Part shown: in pieces, positions 8,183-18,043 of the stretch
Position numbering within the stretch: the first letter of the stretch is position 1
Layout: every line of letters starts with the position of its first letter
From: Streptomyces sp. ACA25
GTDB taxonomy: Bacteria; Actinomycetota; Actinomycetes; Streptomycetales; Streptomycetaceae
DNA length: 64,000 bases
Reading direction: 5' to 3'
NCBI RefSeq assembly: GCF_028200735.1
Contig: NZ_JAQKPV010000002.1
Coordinates: 124,001-188,000 of the forward strand
Notes under the pieces: generated by a model
Told to the model about the DNA's origin: nothing
Database searches by the model: none
The model's input: the letters and a program-made list of their open reading frames with translations, nothing else
Made by a program: the position numbers and the translations under genes

Positions 8183-10213
8183 CTACTGGGAGTGGTTGAG
8201 CTGCCGGGGCAGGGCCAGCTGGGACAGCTTGGTGTCGGCCAGCCCTTGGGCCGTGACGGTGTCCAGCAGGCTCCGCAGCGGGTCTGCCTGCTCGCCGCCG
8301 CCGGCGATCAGCTTGCCGAGCAGCCCGGCGAGGGTGAGGTCCCGCAGGCCGTCGGCGCCCAGGCCGGCGACCATGGCGCCGAGATCACCGGTGAAGGTGG
8401 AGTTCTCCTTGTCGAGCCAGGGGCCTGCCAGGGCCTGCACGCTGTCGGAGCTGTCCACCAGGCCGTCGATGCTCTTGCCGGCGGAGATGGAGTTGATGAG
8501 GCGGTCGAAGAACACCGACTCGCCGCCCACGATGTCGATCTTGGCGTTCTCCAGGCCGGTGGCGACGATGGTGGCCTGTGCCTCGGCGATCTGCCGGTGC
8601 ACGTCGATCCGCGCGATGCGGACCTCCTTCTCGGCGTCCAGCCGCAGCCGGAACTCCTCGTGGTCCCGGCCCGCGGCGTCGAGCGCGGTCATGGCCTCGG
8701 CCTTCTCCTTGAGGCCGTCGGCCTCGGCCTGCATCTTCTCGCGCAGCCCCTCGGCCTCGGCGAGCCGCTTCTTCCGCTCCACGTCCGCCTCGGCGGTGCC
8801 GATCCGGGAGATCGCCTCGGCGCTGCGCTCCTGCACCTGGGCCTGGGCCAGTCCCTCGGCGGCGGCGTCCGCCTGCTTGCCCTCGGCCAGCCGCATCGCG
8901 GCCTGGGCGTCGAGCTCGGCCGACTTGCGCCGTGCCTCCGCCATGGTGAGTTCTTCCTTGGCGCGGTGTCCGGCGGCCTGCTCGGCGGCCTCCGCCGCCT
9001 TGATGTCCTTGACCAGCCGCTCCTGTGCCTCGGCCTCGGCGCGGATGATCAGTGCCGAGCGCTCGCGCTCGGCCTCCTCGACGGTGCGCAGCTTCTTGAT
9101 CTCCTCCTCCTGCTGCGCGACGGTCTTCTCCACGGCTATCCGCTCGCGGATGACGTCGGCGATGTCGCGCCGCTCGCCCTCCAGCTCCTTGTCCTTGGAG
9201 ATGCGCTGCAGTTCGGTCTCCCGCTCGCGCGCGATGACCTCGAGCATCCGGTCCTTCTCGATGCGCTCGTTCTCCACAGCGATGATCCGCTCGCGGTTGA
9301 GCTTGGCGACGGCGATCTCCCGCTCACGGTTCTCGCTCTGGACGGCGAGCTGCTCGTCGGTCCGGATGTGCGCGGCGTGCGAGCGCAGCCGCTCCTCGGC
9401 CTGGATGCGGGAGGTCTCGGCCTCCTCGCGGGCCCGGACGGTGTCGATCTCGCGCTGCTGCTTGATCTCGGCGTCGGCCTGGCGGCGCTCCAGCTCCAGG
9501 ACGGCTTCCCGGGCGTCGACGTTCTGCCGGGTTATTTCCTTCTCTTCGTTGCGCTTGAACTCGTTGGTGTGGATGTTCTGCTGGGCGGTCAGCTCGGTGA
9601 TCTTCCGGATGCCCTGGGCGTCGAGGATGTTGTCCTTGTCCAGCTGGTGCAGCGGGGTCTGCTCCAGGTAGTCGATCGCCACGTCCTCCAGGCGGTAGCC
9701 GTTGAGGTCACGGCCGATGACGTGAATGATCTGGTCGCGGAACTCCTCGCGCTGGGTGTAGAGGCCTTCGAACTCGAGCTGCTTGCCGACGGTCTTCAGC
9801 GCCTCGGAGAACTTCGCGTTGAACAGCTCCTGCAGGGTCGCCTGGTCGCTGGCCCGCTGGGTGCCGATCGCCTGAGCGACCCGGATGACGTCCTCGGCGG
9901 TCTTGTTGACCCGGACGAAGAAGGAGATCCGGATGTCGGCGCGGATGTTGTCCGCGCAGATGAGGCCGTCCTTCCCGGTCCGGCTGATCTCCATCGCACG
10001 GACCGAGATGTCCATGATCTCGGCCTTGTGCAGGACCGGGAGGACCACCATGCCGGTGAAGGTCACATCGACCTTGCGCATCTTGGAGACGATGAGCGCC
10101 TTGCCCTGCTCCACCTTCCGGAACAGCCTGGTGAGGGTGAGCATCATGACAATGATGATGAGCAGGACAGCGCCGGCGGTGATGCCGATACCCGTCCAGA
10201 GGGTGGAATCCAT
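8183..10213 (-). CDS. yqiK: Flotillin/SPFH-domain protein, YqiK type
   Basis: 676 residues. One N-terminal membrane helix (about 8-28, GITAGAVLLIIIVMMLTL) is followed by an SPFH/band-7 domain to about residue 200, including VEQGKALIVSK and RADIRISFFVRVNKTAEDVI. Then comes roughly 330 residues of highly charged Glu/Ala/Arg/Gln coiled coil and a C-terminal hydrophobic-rich tail with Gly repeats. This is the flotillin layout; such proteins oligomerise into membrane scaffolds. The start at 10213 has AAGGACGAAGG directly upstream. It lies between a YqiJ-like gene and the giant AAA ATPase on the same strand, with gaps of 67 and 136 bp, so cotranscription is likely. The partner order YqiJ-YqiK is the same as in enterobacteria. 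Confidence 0.88.
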   Translation of the reverse strand: MDSTLWTGIGITAGAVLLIIIVMMLTLTRLFRKVEQGKALIVSKMRKVDVTFTGMVVLPVLHKAEIMDISVRAMEISRTGKDGLICADNIRADIRISFFVRVNKTAEDVIRVAQAIGTQRASDQATLQELFNAKFSEALKTVGKQLEFEGLYTQREEFRDQIIHVIGRDLNGYRLEDVAIDYLEQTPLHQLDKDNILDAQGIRKITELTAQQNIHTNEFKRNEEKEITRQNVDAREAVLELERRQADAEIKQQREIDTVRAREEAETSRIQAEERLRSHAAHIRTDEQLAVQSENREREIAVAKLNRERIIAVENERIEKDRMLEVIARERETELQRISKDKELEGERRDIADVIRERIAVEKTVAQQEEEIKKLRTVEEAERERSALIIRAEAEAQERLVKDIKAAEAAEQAAGHRAKEELTMAEARRKSAELDAQAAMRLAEGKQADAAAEGLAQAQVQERSAEAISRIGTAEADVERKKRLAEAEGLREKMQAEADGLKEKAEAMTALDAAGRDHEEFRLRLDAEKEVRIARIDVHRQIAEAQATIVATGLENAKIDIVGGESVFFDRLINSISAGKSIDGLVDSSDSVQALAGPWLDKENSTFTGDLGAMVAGLGADGLRDLTLAGLLGKLIAGGGEQADPLRSLLDTVTAQGLADTKLSQLALPRQLNHSQ

Positions 10214-10280
10214 CCTTCGTCCTTAGGTCAGTTCGAAACGTCCAGAGCGGCGGATGTCCGGGCCGCAACGCGGTGCGGCG

Positions 10281-10919
10281 TCAGCCGAACGGGTCGGCGG
10301 TCACGCCCGCGGCGGTGACCCGGAAGAAGTCGCCCTCGACGTCGTAGTCGTAGATCAGCGCGCTGCTCCCCGAGGTGAGCACGCCCAGTTCGTCGGTGCG
10401 TATCTGCAGAAGCGCCGTGGAGCCGTCCGGCGCGGTCGCCTCGCCCTGCCCGAAGTCCGCGTCGACCCGGCCGGTGCGCACCAGGCAGATGCTGCCGACG
10501 AAGTCGGCGTTGCGCTGCGGGGCGCCGGTGTGCAGCAGCCGGCGCAGGGGCCTGGCCAGCAGCCAGGTGGTGTGCCAGGCGACGAACAGCGCCAGCACGA
10601 ACCAGGCCCAGCGGATCAGCGGGTCGTCGAAGAGGACGACTCCCACCAGGCTGACGAACCAGGCGGTGAGGACCACCAGGGAGAAGACCAGGGTGACGGG
10701 GACGCCGCCGAGGCCGAGGAAACCGAGAAAGCCGGAGTGTCCGGCGGCACCCTCGTGGCCGGAGCCGGAGGAGGCGGGCGGATCGGAGGGGTCGGTGTCC
10801 ACTCCGTCACCGGAGAGTCCGGTGAGGGCGACGAAGAGCCAGTAGCCGAGGACCACGAGCAGGGGGAACGTGAACACGACGGCCGGAAACTCCAGCGCTG
10901 CCGAAACGAAATCCCCCAT
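10281..10919 (-). CDS. yqiJ: YqiJ-like (NfeD-related, DUF1449) membrane protein
   Basis: I place the start at ATG 10919 because AGGGGGA lies about 7 nt upstream; a longer frame to 10949 lacks such a site. The 212-residue product has three hydrophobic helices (about 12-32, 75-97 and 102-122). The C-terminal soluble beta-rich domain (DFVGSICLVRTGRVDADFGQ) resembles the OB fold of NfeD/YqiJ proteins. These proteins are known partners of flotillins and are thought to help them cluster in the membrane. Its place directly upstream of the YqiK-type flotillin supports the call. Confidence 0.78.
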   Translation of the reverse strand: MGDFVSAALEFPAVVFTFPLLVVLGYWLFVALTGLSGDGVDTDPSDPPASSGSGHEGAAGHSGFLGFLGLGGVPVTLVFSLVVLTAWFVSLVGVVLFDDPLIRWAWFVLALFVAWHTTWLLARPLRRLLHTGAPQRNADFVGSICLVRTGRVDADFGQGEATAPDGSTALLQIRTDELGVLTSGSSALIYDYDVEGDFFRVTAAGVTADPFG

Positions 10920-11337
10920 GCCACATCCCCCTGTAGCGATTCTGGCCATATTTATACGCCACCGGCCCGCTGCCCGGACAGCCGGGGGACGCTCCGGAGC
11001 GGGCGGCGGGCGCAGACACCGCCCGGAACGGGGGACGCCCGGGCGGCCTCCCGCGGTTCCCGCCGCGGCCGGCGGTCATGGACGGTCACCGAGCGCTACG
11101 AACCTCCGGTGTGATGATTGTCACCGGGAAAGTTCCGGGCGTGCAGGAATGCGGCGAGTCCCGTCGGGCAATGACAGCCGGTGACCACAGCTGGGCATTT
11201 GTCCTCTTGCAGGTGATCACCCGGCTACCGGTACGGTATGAGCACAACATCGCGACTGATCGTTGGGTGCGCCGGGAAGTCTGGTCGGCAGTTCGTTCGT
11301 ACCCGTCCCTGTACTCGCCCTCGGAGGCCCTCCCCCC
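10920..11337. other. Divergent intergenic region between the flotillin module and nhaA
   Basis: About 420 bp with no supportable gene. It must hold the promoters for the minus-strand module and for nhaA. TTGCAG (11207-11212) and TACGGT (11232-11237) upstream of nhaA are weak promoter-like hexamers with a long 19-nt spacer; I do not call them firmly. Confidence 0.4.
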
Positions 11338-12633
<1,296 letters not shown>

Positions 12634-12676
12634 CTGCCCGGCCCGTCGCCGCGCGGGCCCGCACCGTTCCGGCCGG

Positions 12677-12706
12677 ACGGCCCGCCTCTCCCGGGAGGCG
12701 GGCCGT
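12677..12706 (+). terminator. nhaA terminator
   Basis: A 12-bp perfect stem (ACGGCCCGCCTC / GAGGCGGGCCGT) with a 6-nt loop lies 43 bp after the nhaA stop. Confidence 0.65.
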
Positions 12707-12911
12707 TCCGCGTCCGTCCCCCGCACCGTCCCGGGCCGGTCACCGCTGTCACCGTTGTGGCCCGCTCCCGTCACAGGTGATCAACAGCCCCTGCCCGGAC
12801 CGGGACACGGTCGTTGTCCGGCATGCAGGCCCCCGGCCTGCCGTCCGCCGCATCGCGGCTCCCCCGACGGCTGCCGCGCCCCCACCACGCGGCAGAGGAA
12901 GGAGCGCAGAG

Positions 12912-13109
12912 ATGACCGACCCCGGGATCTGGTCCTACAAGGAGATCGCCGCGCACATCCGGGTCCAGCCGGCCACCGTCCGCGCCTACCGCAAGCACGG
13001 ACTGCTCCCGTCCCCGGACCTCGTCCGGGCCGGCAGACCCCTGTGGTACGCCGAGACCATCCGGCAGTGGGTGACCCGGCGGCCCTCCCAGCGGCGCAGA
13101 CACCGGTGA
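12912..13109 (+). CDS. Small helix-turn-helix DNA-binding protein (MerR/AlpA-like)
   Basis: 65 residues starting at ATG 12912, with GGAAGGAG about 8 nt upstream. Residues 8-36 (YKEIAAHIRVQPATVRAYRKH) form a helix-turn-helix like those of MerR, AlpA or excisionase proteins, followed by a short wing (RAGRPLWY) and a basic C-terminus (RRPSQRRRHR). It has no effector or dimerisation domain, so it probably acts as a small dimer. There is no phage or integrase gene nearby to make it an excisionase. Its target is unknown. Confidence 0.72.
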   Translation: MTDPGIWSYKEIAAHIRVQPATVRAYRKHGLLPSPDLVRAGRPLWYAETIRQWVTRRPSQRRRHR

Positions 13110-13230
13110 GCACTCCCCGCCCTGCGCACCGGCCACCGGAAGGGGTCTCGGGTCCTCCTGAAAGCCCGGTACGGCGTCCGGCCGGCCCTCGGGCGGCCCC
13201 GGGCCCCTCGGGTGCTCTCCAGGCTCACTG

Positions 13231-13282
13231 CGGCTCTTCGGCTCCGCCCGGCGAGGCATCGCCGGGCGGAGCCGAAGAGCCG
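13231..13282. terminator. Very strong perfect hairpin
   Basis: The two arms (13231-13253 and 13260-13282) are a perfect 23-bp inverted repeat around a 6-nt loop (AGGCAT). It lies after the small HTH gene and just before the copper-chaperone operator, so it insulates the two transcription units. Confidence 0.7.
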
Positions 13283-13296
13283 GGACCACTTGAATG

Positions 13297-13313
13297 ATAC
13301 CCCCGAGGGGTAT
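13297..13313 (+). promoter_or_regulatory. CsoR-type copper operator
   Basis: ATACCCC-CGA-GGGGTAT is a perfect 7-bp inverted repeat 43 bp upstream of the copper-chaperone start. This GC-rich TACCCC/GGGGTA form is the known recognition pattern of actinobacterial CsoR copper-sensing repressors, so the gene should be derepressed by Cu(I). Confidence 0.75.
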
Positions 13314-13356
13314 AGGCTCCGGAGGAGGAAGCCCCGAGAGGAACAAGGAGACCGTC

Positions 13357-13572
13357 ATGAGCAGCACCGCCACGTACAAGATCAGCGGCATGACCTGTGG
13401 ACACTGCGAAGGGGCCGTCTCCTCGGAAGTGGCGGCACTGCCCGGCGTCACCGAGGCCAAGGCGGAGGCCGCCACCGGCCTTCTCACCGTGACATCGGAG
13501 AGCCCGCTGACCGAGGAAGCGCTCCGGGGCGCCGTCGACGAGGCCGGCTACGAGCTGGTCGGCCAGGCCTGA
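13357..13572 (+). CDS. copZ: CopZ-like copper chaperone (heavy-metal-associated domain)
   Basis: 71 residues forming one HMA ferredoxin-like fold. The metal site GMTCGHCEGAV (MxCxxC) is at residues 11-15, and the typical DEAGYEL tail is present. ATG 13357 has AAGGAG 6 nt upstream; a longer frame would start inside the operator and is unlikely. It binds Cu(I) in the cytoplasm and hands it to a P-type ATPase or to the CsoR repressor. No copA or csoR gene is adjacent, so it stands as a lone chaperone unit with its own operator and terminator. Confidence 0.9.
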   Translation: MSSTATYKISGMTCGHCEGAVSSEVAALPGVTEAKAEAATGLLTVTSESPLTEEALRGAVDEAGYELVGQA

Positions 13573-13629
13573 GCCCTCCCCCCCTTCCGGCCCTCAGCAC
13601 GCAACAGGGCAGACGCCACGGAGAAGCAG

Positions 13630-13676
13630 AAGTGCCCCGTGCCAGGTCCCCCCACAGGGCCCGGCTCGGGGCACTT
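13630..13676 (+). terminator. copZ terminator
   Basis: The arms AAGTGCCCCG (13630-13639) and CGGGGCACTT (13667-13676) pair over 10 bp. The inner bases can also pair, and TCCTT follows. Confidence 0.6.
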
Positions 13677-13933
13677 CCTTGCCATCGGCCAAGAGCGTCC
13701 CCCCACGGGACCCCTGCCTGACAGCTGCCGGCGTGGATCCAGCCGAATCCGCGCTGACACGACCATTAGACCGAACAACCCGGCGAATGGTTGTAAGAAA
13801 AACAATGTGACCTGCATCACATCACCTCGGGTGATGCCTCACCCGCCCACAGCAGCCACTGCGGCCTCCCCCGCTCCAAGCCGGCCAGCCGGCTCTGCCC
13901 GGCACCCCCGACGGCCCGGTCGGGCACGGCGAA
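13677..13933. other. Convergent gap with AT-rich patch and CRP-like palindrome
   Basis: No ORF with coding character is visible. The stretch around 13760-13820 is unusually AT-rich for this genome and includes a 16-bp CRP-like palindrome and a small hairpin (CGGGTGA-TGCC-TCACCCG, about 13828-13845). It may hide a small RNA, but that is only a possibility. Confidence 0.35.
13806..13821. promoter_or_regulatory. CRP-like palindrome
   Basis: TGTGA-CCTGCA-TCACA matches the classical CRP half-sites exactly. Streptomyces Crp prefers GTG-N6-GNCAC, which this matches apart from one position. No gene starts next to it on either strand. Confidence 0.45.
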
Positions 13934-13965
13934 GGCCCGGCCGCACCGTACGGGTGCACCGGGCC
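13934..13965 (-). terminator. gltA terminator
   Basis: GGCCCGG (13934-13940) and CCGGGCC (13959-13965) enclose a second stem GCACC/GGTGC. It lies 36 bp downstream of the minus-strand gltA stop. Confidence 0.55.
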
Positions 13966-14000
13966 CTGCACGGGGACATCACACCCGGTACGAGCGCTTA

Positions 14001-15305
<1,305 letters not shown>

Positions 15306-15443
15306 GTCATCCCTCACCGACGTAGTGCCTCTGCTTCGAGGTGCCCTGACTGCCTCCACTGTCCCCCATCTGACGCCGCAGCGTGCACTCGGGGTCTGCC
15401 AATGGGCTGGATTCTGGCACGCCGTGCCGCCCAACCCGGTACA

Positions 15444-17660
15444 TCACGGGCATAGCCGCCCCGCCAGCCGGGCGTCCAGGGCGGTGCACCGCCGCCCCGC
15501 GGAGACACTGCGCACCGCCTGCCCCAGCGCCCGCCGGGACCCCACGAGCACGACCAGGTGCTTCGCCCGGGTGACAGCCGTGTACAGGAGGTTCCGCTGG
15601 AGCATCATCCAGGCGCTCGTCGTCACCGGGATCACCACGCAGGGGTACTCGCTGCCCTGCGAGCGGTGGATGGTGACGGCGTAGGCGTGCGCCAGCTCGT
15701 CCAGCTCCGAGAACTCGTAGGCCACCTCCTCGTCCTCGTCGGTGAGCACCGTCAGGCGCTGTTCGTCCGGGTCCAGACCGGTCACGACTCCGACCGTGCC
15801 GTTGAAGACTCCGTTCGCGCCCTTCTCATAATTGTTCCGGATCTGCGTGACCTTGTCACCGACCCGGAAGACACGGCCGCCGAAACGCTTCTCGGGAAGG
15901 CCGGGACGCGCCGGCGTCACCGACTGCTGCAACAGCCCGTTCAGCACCCCCGCCCCCGCCGGACCGCGGTGCATGGGGGTGAGCACCTGGACATCGCGCC
16001 GCGGATCGAGGCCGAATTTCGCCGGAATCCGGCGGGCCGCGACGTCGACGGTGAGCCGTCCCGCCTCCTCCGTGTCGTCCTCCACGAAGAGAAAGAAGTC
16101 CGGCAGGCCCTGGGTCAGCGGCGGAAGGCCCTCGTTGATCCGGTGGGCGTTGGTCACCACCCCGGACTGCTGGGCCTGCCGGAAGATCTGAGTGAGCCGG
16201 ACAGCCGGTACCGGGCTGCCCTCCGCGAGCAGGTCGCGAAGCACCTCCCCGGCGCCGACCGACGGCAGTTGGTCCACGTCTCCCACCAGCAGCAGGTGGG
16301 CCCCCGGCGCCACCGCCTTGACCAGCTTGTTCGCCAGCAGGAGATCGAGCATCGAGGCTTCGTCGACCACCACCAGATCGGCGTCCAGCGGCCGGTCCCG
16401 GTCGAAGGCGGCGTCCCCGCCCGGCTTCAGCTCCAGCAGCCGGTGCACCGTGGACGCCTCCGCGCCGGTCAGCTCGGCGAGCCGCTTGGCCGCCCGCCCC
16501 GTCGGGGCGGCGAGGACCACCGTCGCACCCTTCGCCCGGGCCAGCTCCACGACGGAACGCACAGTGAAGGACTTCCCGCAGCCCGGCCCGCCGGTGAGCA
16601 CCGCGACCTTCTCCGTCAGCGCCAGCCGCACCGCCTCCCGCTGTCCGGGCGCGAGGTCCGCGCCCGTACGGCCCGCCAGCCAGCTCAGGGCCCGCTCCCA
16701 GTCGACGTCCCGGAAGGACGGCAACCGGTCCGCTTCAGCGTGCAGCAGCCGGCGGAGCTGCCCCGCCAGGGACAGCTCCGCCCGGTGGAACGGCACCAGG
16801 TAGACGGCGGTACGGGTGCCTTCCGGGTCGTCGGGGTCGGGCACCGCCTCCCGCACCACCCCCTCGTCCTCACCCGCCAGCTCGCCCAGGCAGTCGATGA
16901 CCAGGCCGGTGTCCACCTGCAGCAGCTTCACCGCATCCGCGATCAGGCGCTCCTCGGGGAGGTAGCAGTGCCCCTGGTCGGCGGACTGGGACAACGCGTA
17001 CTGCAGGCCCGCCTTCACCCGCTCCGGGCTGTCGTGCGGAATGCCGACGGCCTGCGCGATGCGGTCGGCGGTGAGGAACCCGATGCCCCACACCTCCGCG
17101 GCGAGCCGGTACGGCTGGTTCTTCACCACGGAGATCGAGGCGTCCCCGTACTTCTTGTAGATCCGCACCGCGATGGAGGTGGACACCTCGACGCCCTGAA
17201 GAAAGACCATGACCTCCTTGATGGCCTTCTGCTCCTCCCACGCCGCGGCGATCAGCGCGGTGCGCTTGGGGCCGAGCCCGGGAACGGCGATGAGCTGCTT
17301 GGCGTCGGCCTCGATGACGTCCAGCGTCCCGGTCCCGAAATGCTCGACGATCCGGTCCGCAGTCACCGGCCCGATGCCCTTGATCAGCCCGGAGCCCAGG
17401 TAGCGGCGGATGCCCTGCACCGTGGCGGGGAGCACGGTGGTGTAGTTCTCCACGGTGAACTGCCGCCCGTACTGCGGGTGGGAACTCCAGCGGCCCTCCA
17501 TCCGCAGCGACTCACCGACCTGAGCCCCCAGCAGCGCACCGACGACCGTCAGCAGTTCACCGCCCCTGCCCGCGTCGACCCGGGCCACGGTGTAGCCGTT
17601 GTCCTCGTTGGCGTAGGTGATGCGCTCGAGGACGCCCTCGAGTACGGCGCTCTGCGACAT
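15444..17660 (-). CDS. recD2: RecD2-like SF1B DNA helicase
   Basis: 738 residues. N-terminal OB-like and helix-hairpin-helix segments (GIGPVTADRIVEHFG and VPGLGPKRTALI) precede the two RecA-like motor domains. Walker A is LTGGPGCGKSF, motif II is VVVDEASMLD, and the C-terminal motif region HAYAVTIHRSQGSEYP is the helicase motif V/VI area typical of RecD. There is no RecB or RecC nearby, which fits the stand-alone RecD2 class of 5'-3' helicases that act in DNA repair. ATG 17660 starts the conserved part (SAVLEGVLERITYANEDNGY); a longer frame to 17834 lacks homology. Only a weak ribosome site is seen. Confidence 0.9.
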   Translation of the reverse strand: MSQSAVLEGVLERITYANEDNGYTVARVDAGRGGELLTVVGALLGAQVGESLRMEGRWSSHPQYGRQFTVENYTTVLPATVQGIRRYLGSGLIKGIGPVTADRIVEHFGTGTLDVIEADAKQLIAVPGLGPKRTALIAAAWEEQKAIKEVMVFLQGVEVSTSIAVRIYKKYGDASISVVKNQPYRLAAEVWGIGFLTADRIAQAVGIPHDSPERVKAGLQYALSQSADQGHCYLPEERLIADAVKLLQVDTGLVIDCLGELAGEDEGVVREAVPDPDDPEGTRTAVYLVPFHRAELSLAGQLRRLLHAEADRLPSFRDVDWERALSWLAGRTGADLAPGQREAVRLALTEKVAVLTGGPGCGKSFTVRSVVELARAKGATVVLAAPTGRAAKRLAELTGAEASTVHRLLELKPGGDAAFDRDRPLDADLVVVDEASMLDLLLANKLVKAVAPGAHLLLVGDVDQLPSVGAGEVLRDLLAEGSPVPAVRLTQIFRQAQQSGVVTNAHRINEGLPPLTQGLPDFFLFVEDDTEEAGRLTVDVAARRIPAKFGLDPRRDVQVLTPMHRGPAGAGVLNGLLQQSVTPARPGLPEKRFGGRVFRVGDKVTQIRNNYEKGANGVFNGTVGVVTGLDPDEQRLTVLTDEDEEVAYEFSELDELAHAYAVTIHRSQGSEYPCVVIPVTTSAWMMLQRNLLYTAVTRAKHLVVLVGSRRALGQAVRSVSAGRRCTALDARLAGRLCP

Positions 17661-18043
17661 GGCACGACGGTAACGGAGGCAGCGGACAACGGGGGCGCCC
17701 GGCCACGGGTGACGGGACGGCAGCCGCCCCGGAGCGGCCGGGGGACCCAGCTCCGGGCTGGGCCCTCCGGCTCCCCTCCTGCTCCCCCGTGTTCCCCCCG
17801 GTACGACCCACGGCCATCCGGAAGGGTTGCCCAACGGACCGTGTGGTTCAGGCCGTTTCCGGCGCGATCCGGTGACCCCGCAACCGGACGGTCCACCGGG
17901 CCGCCGGCCACGGCTCTCTCCCGCACCCCCGCGGCCGAGGCGCCACCGGGATACGGGATTCTTGACTTGTCCCGTTCAGCTGTCAGGCACGGGACGCTGC
18001 CGTGCGTCCCTCCAGGACGTGACGCAAGGGGGAGGGGACACAC
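17661..18043. other. Divergent promoter region (recD2-like / PEP-utilising gene)
   Basis: 383 bp without a supportable gene. TTGACT at about 17963 is -35-like for the plus-strand gene, but no convincing -10 is at the right distance. Confidence 0.35.

Noticed and set aside
12912..13109. Excisionase of an integrated element
   Set aside because: The fold allows it, but there is no integrase, attachment site or phage gene in the surroundings.
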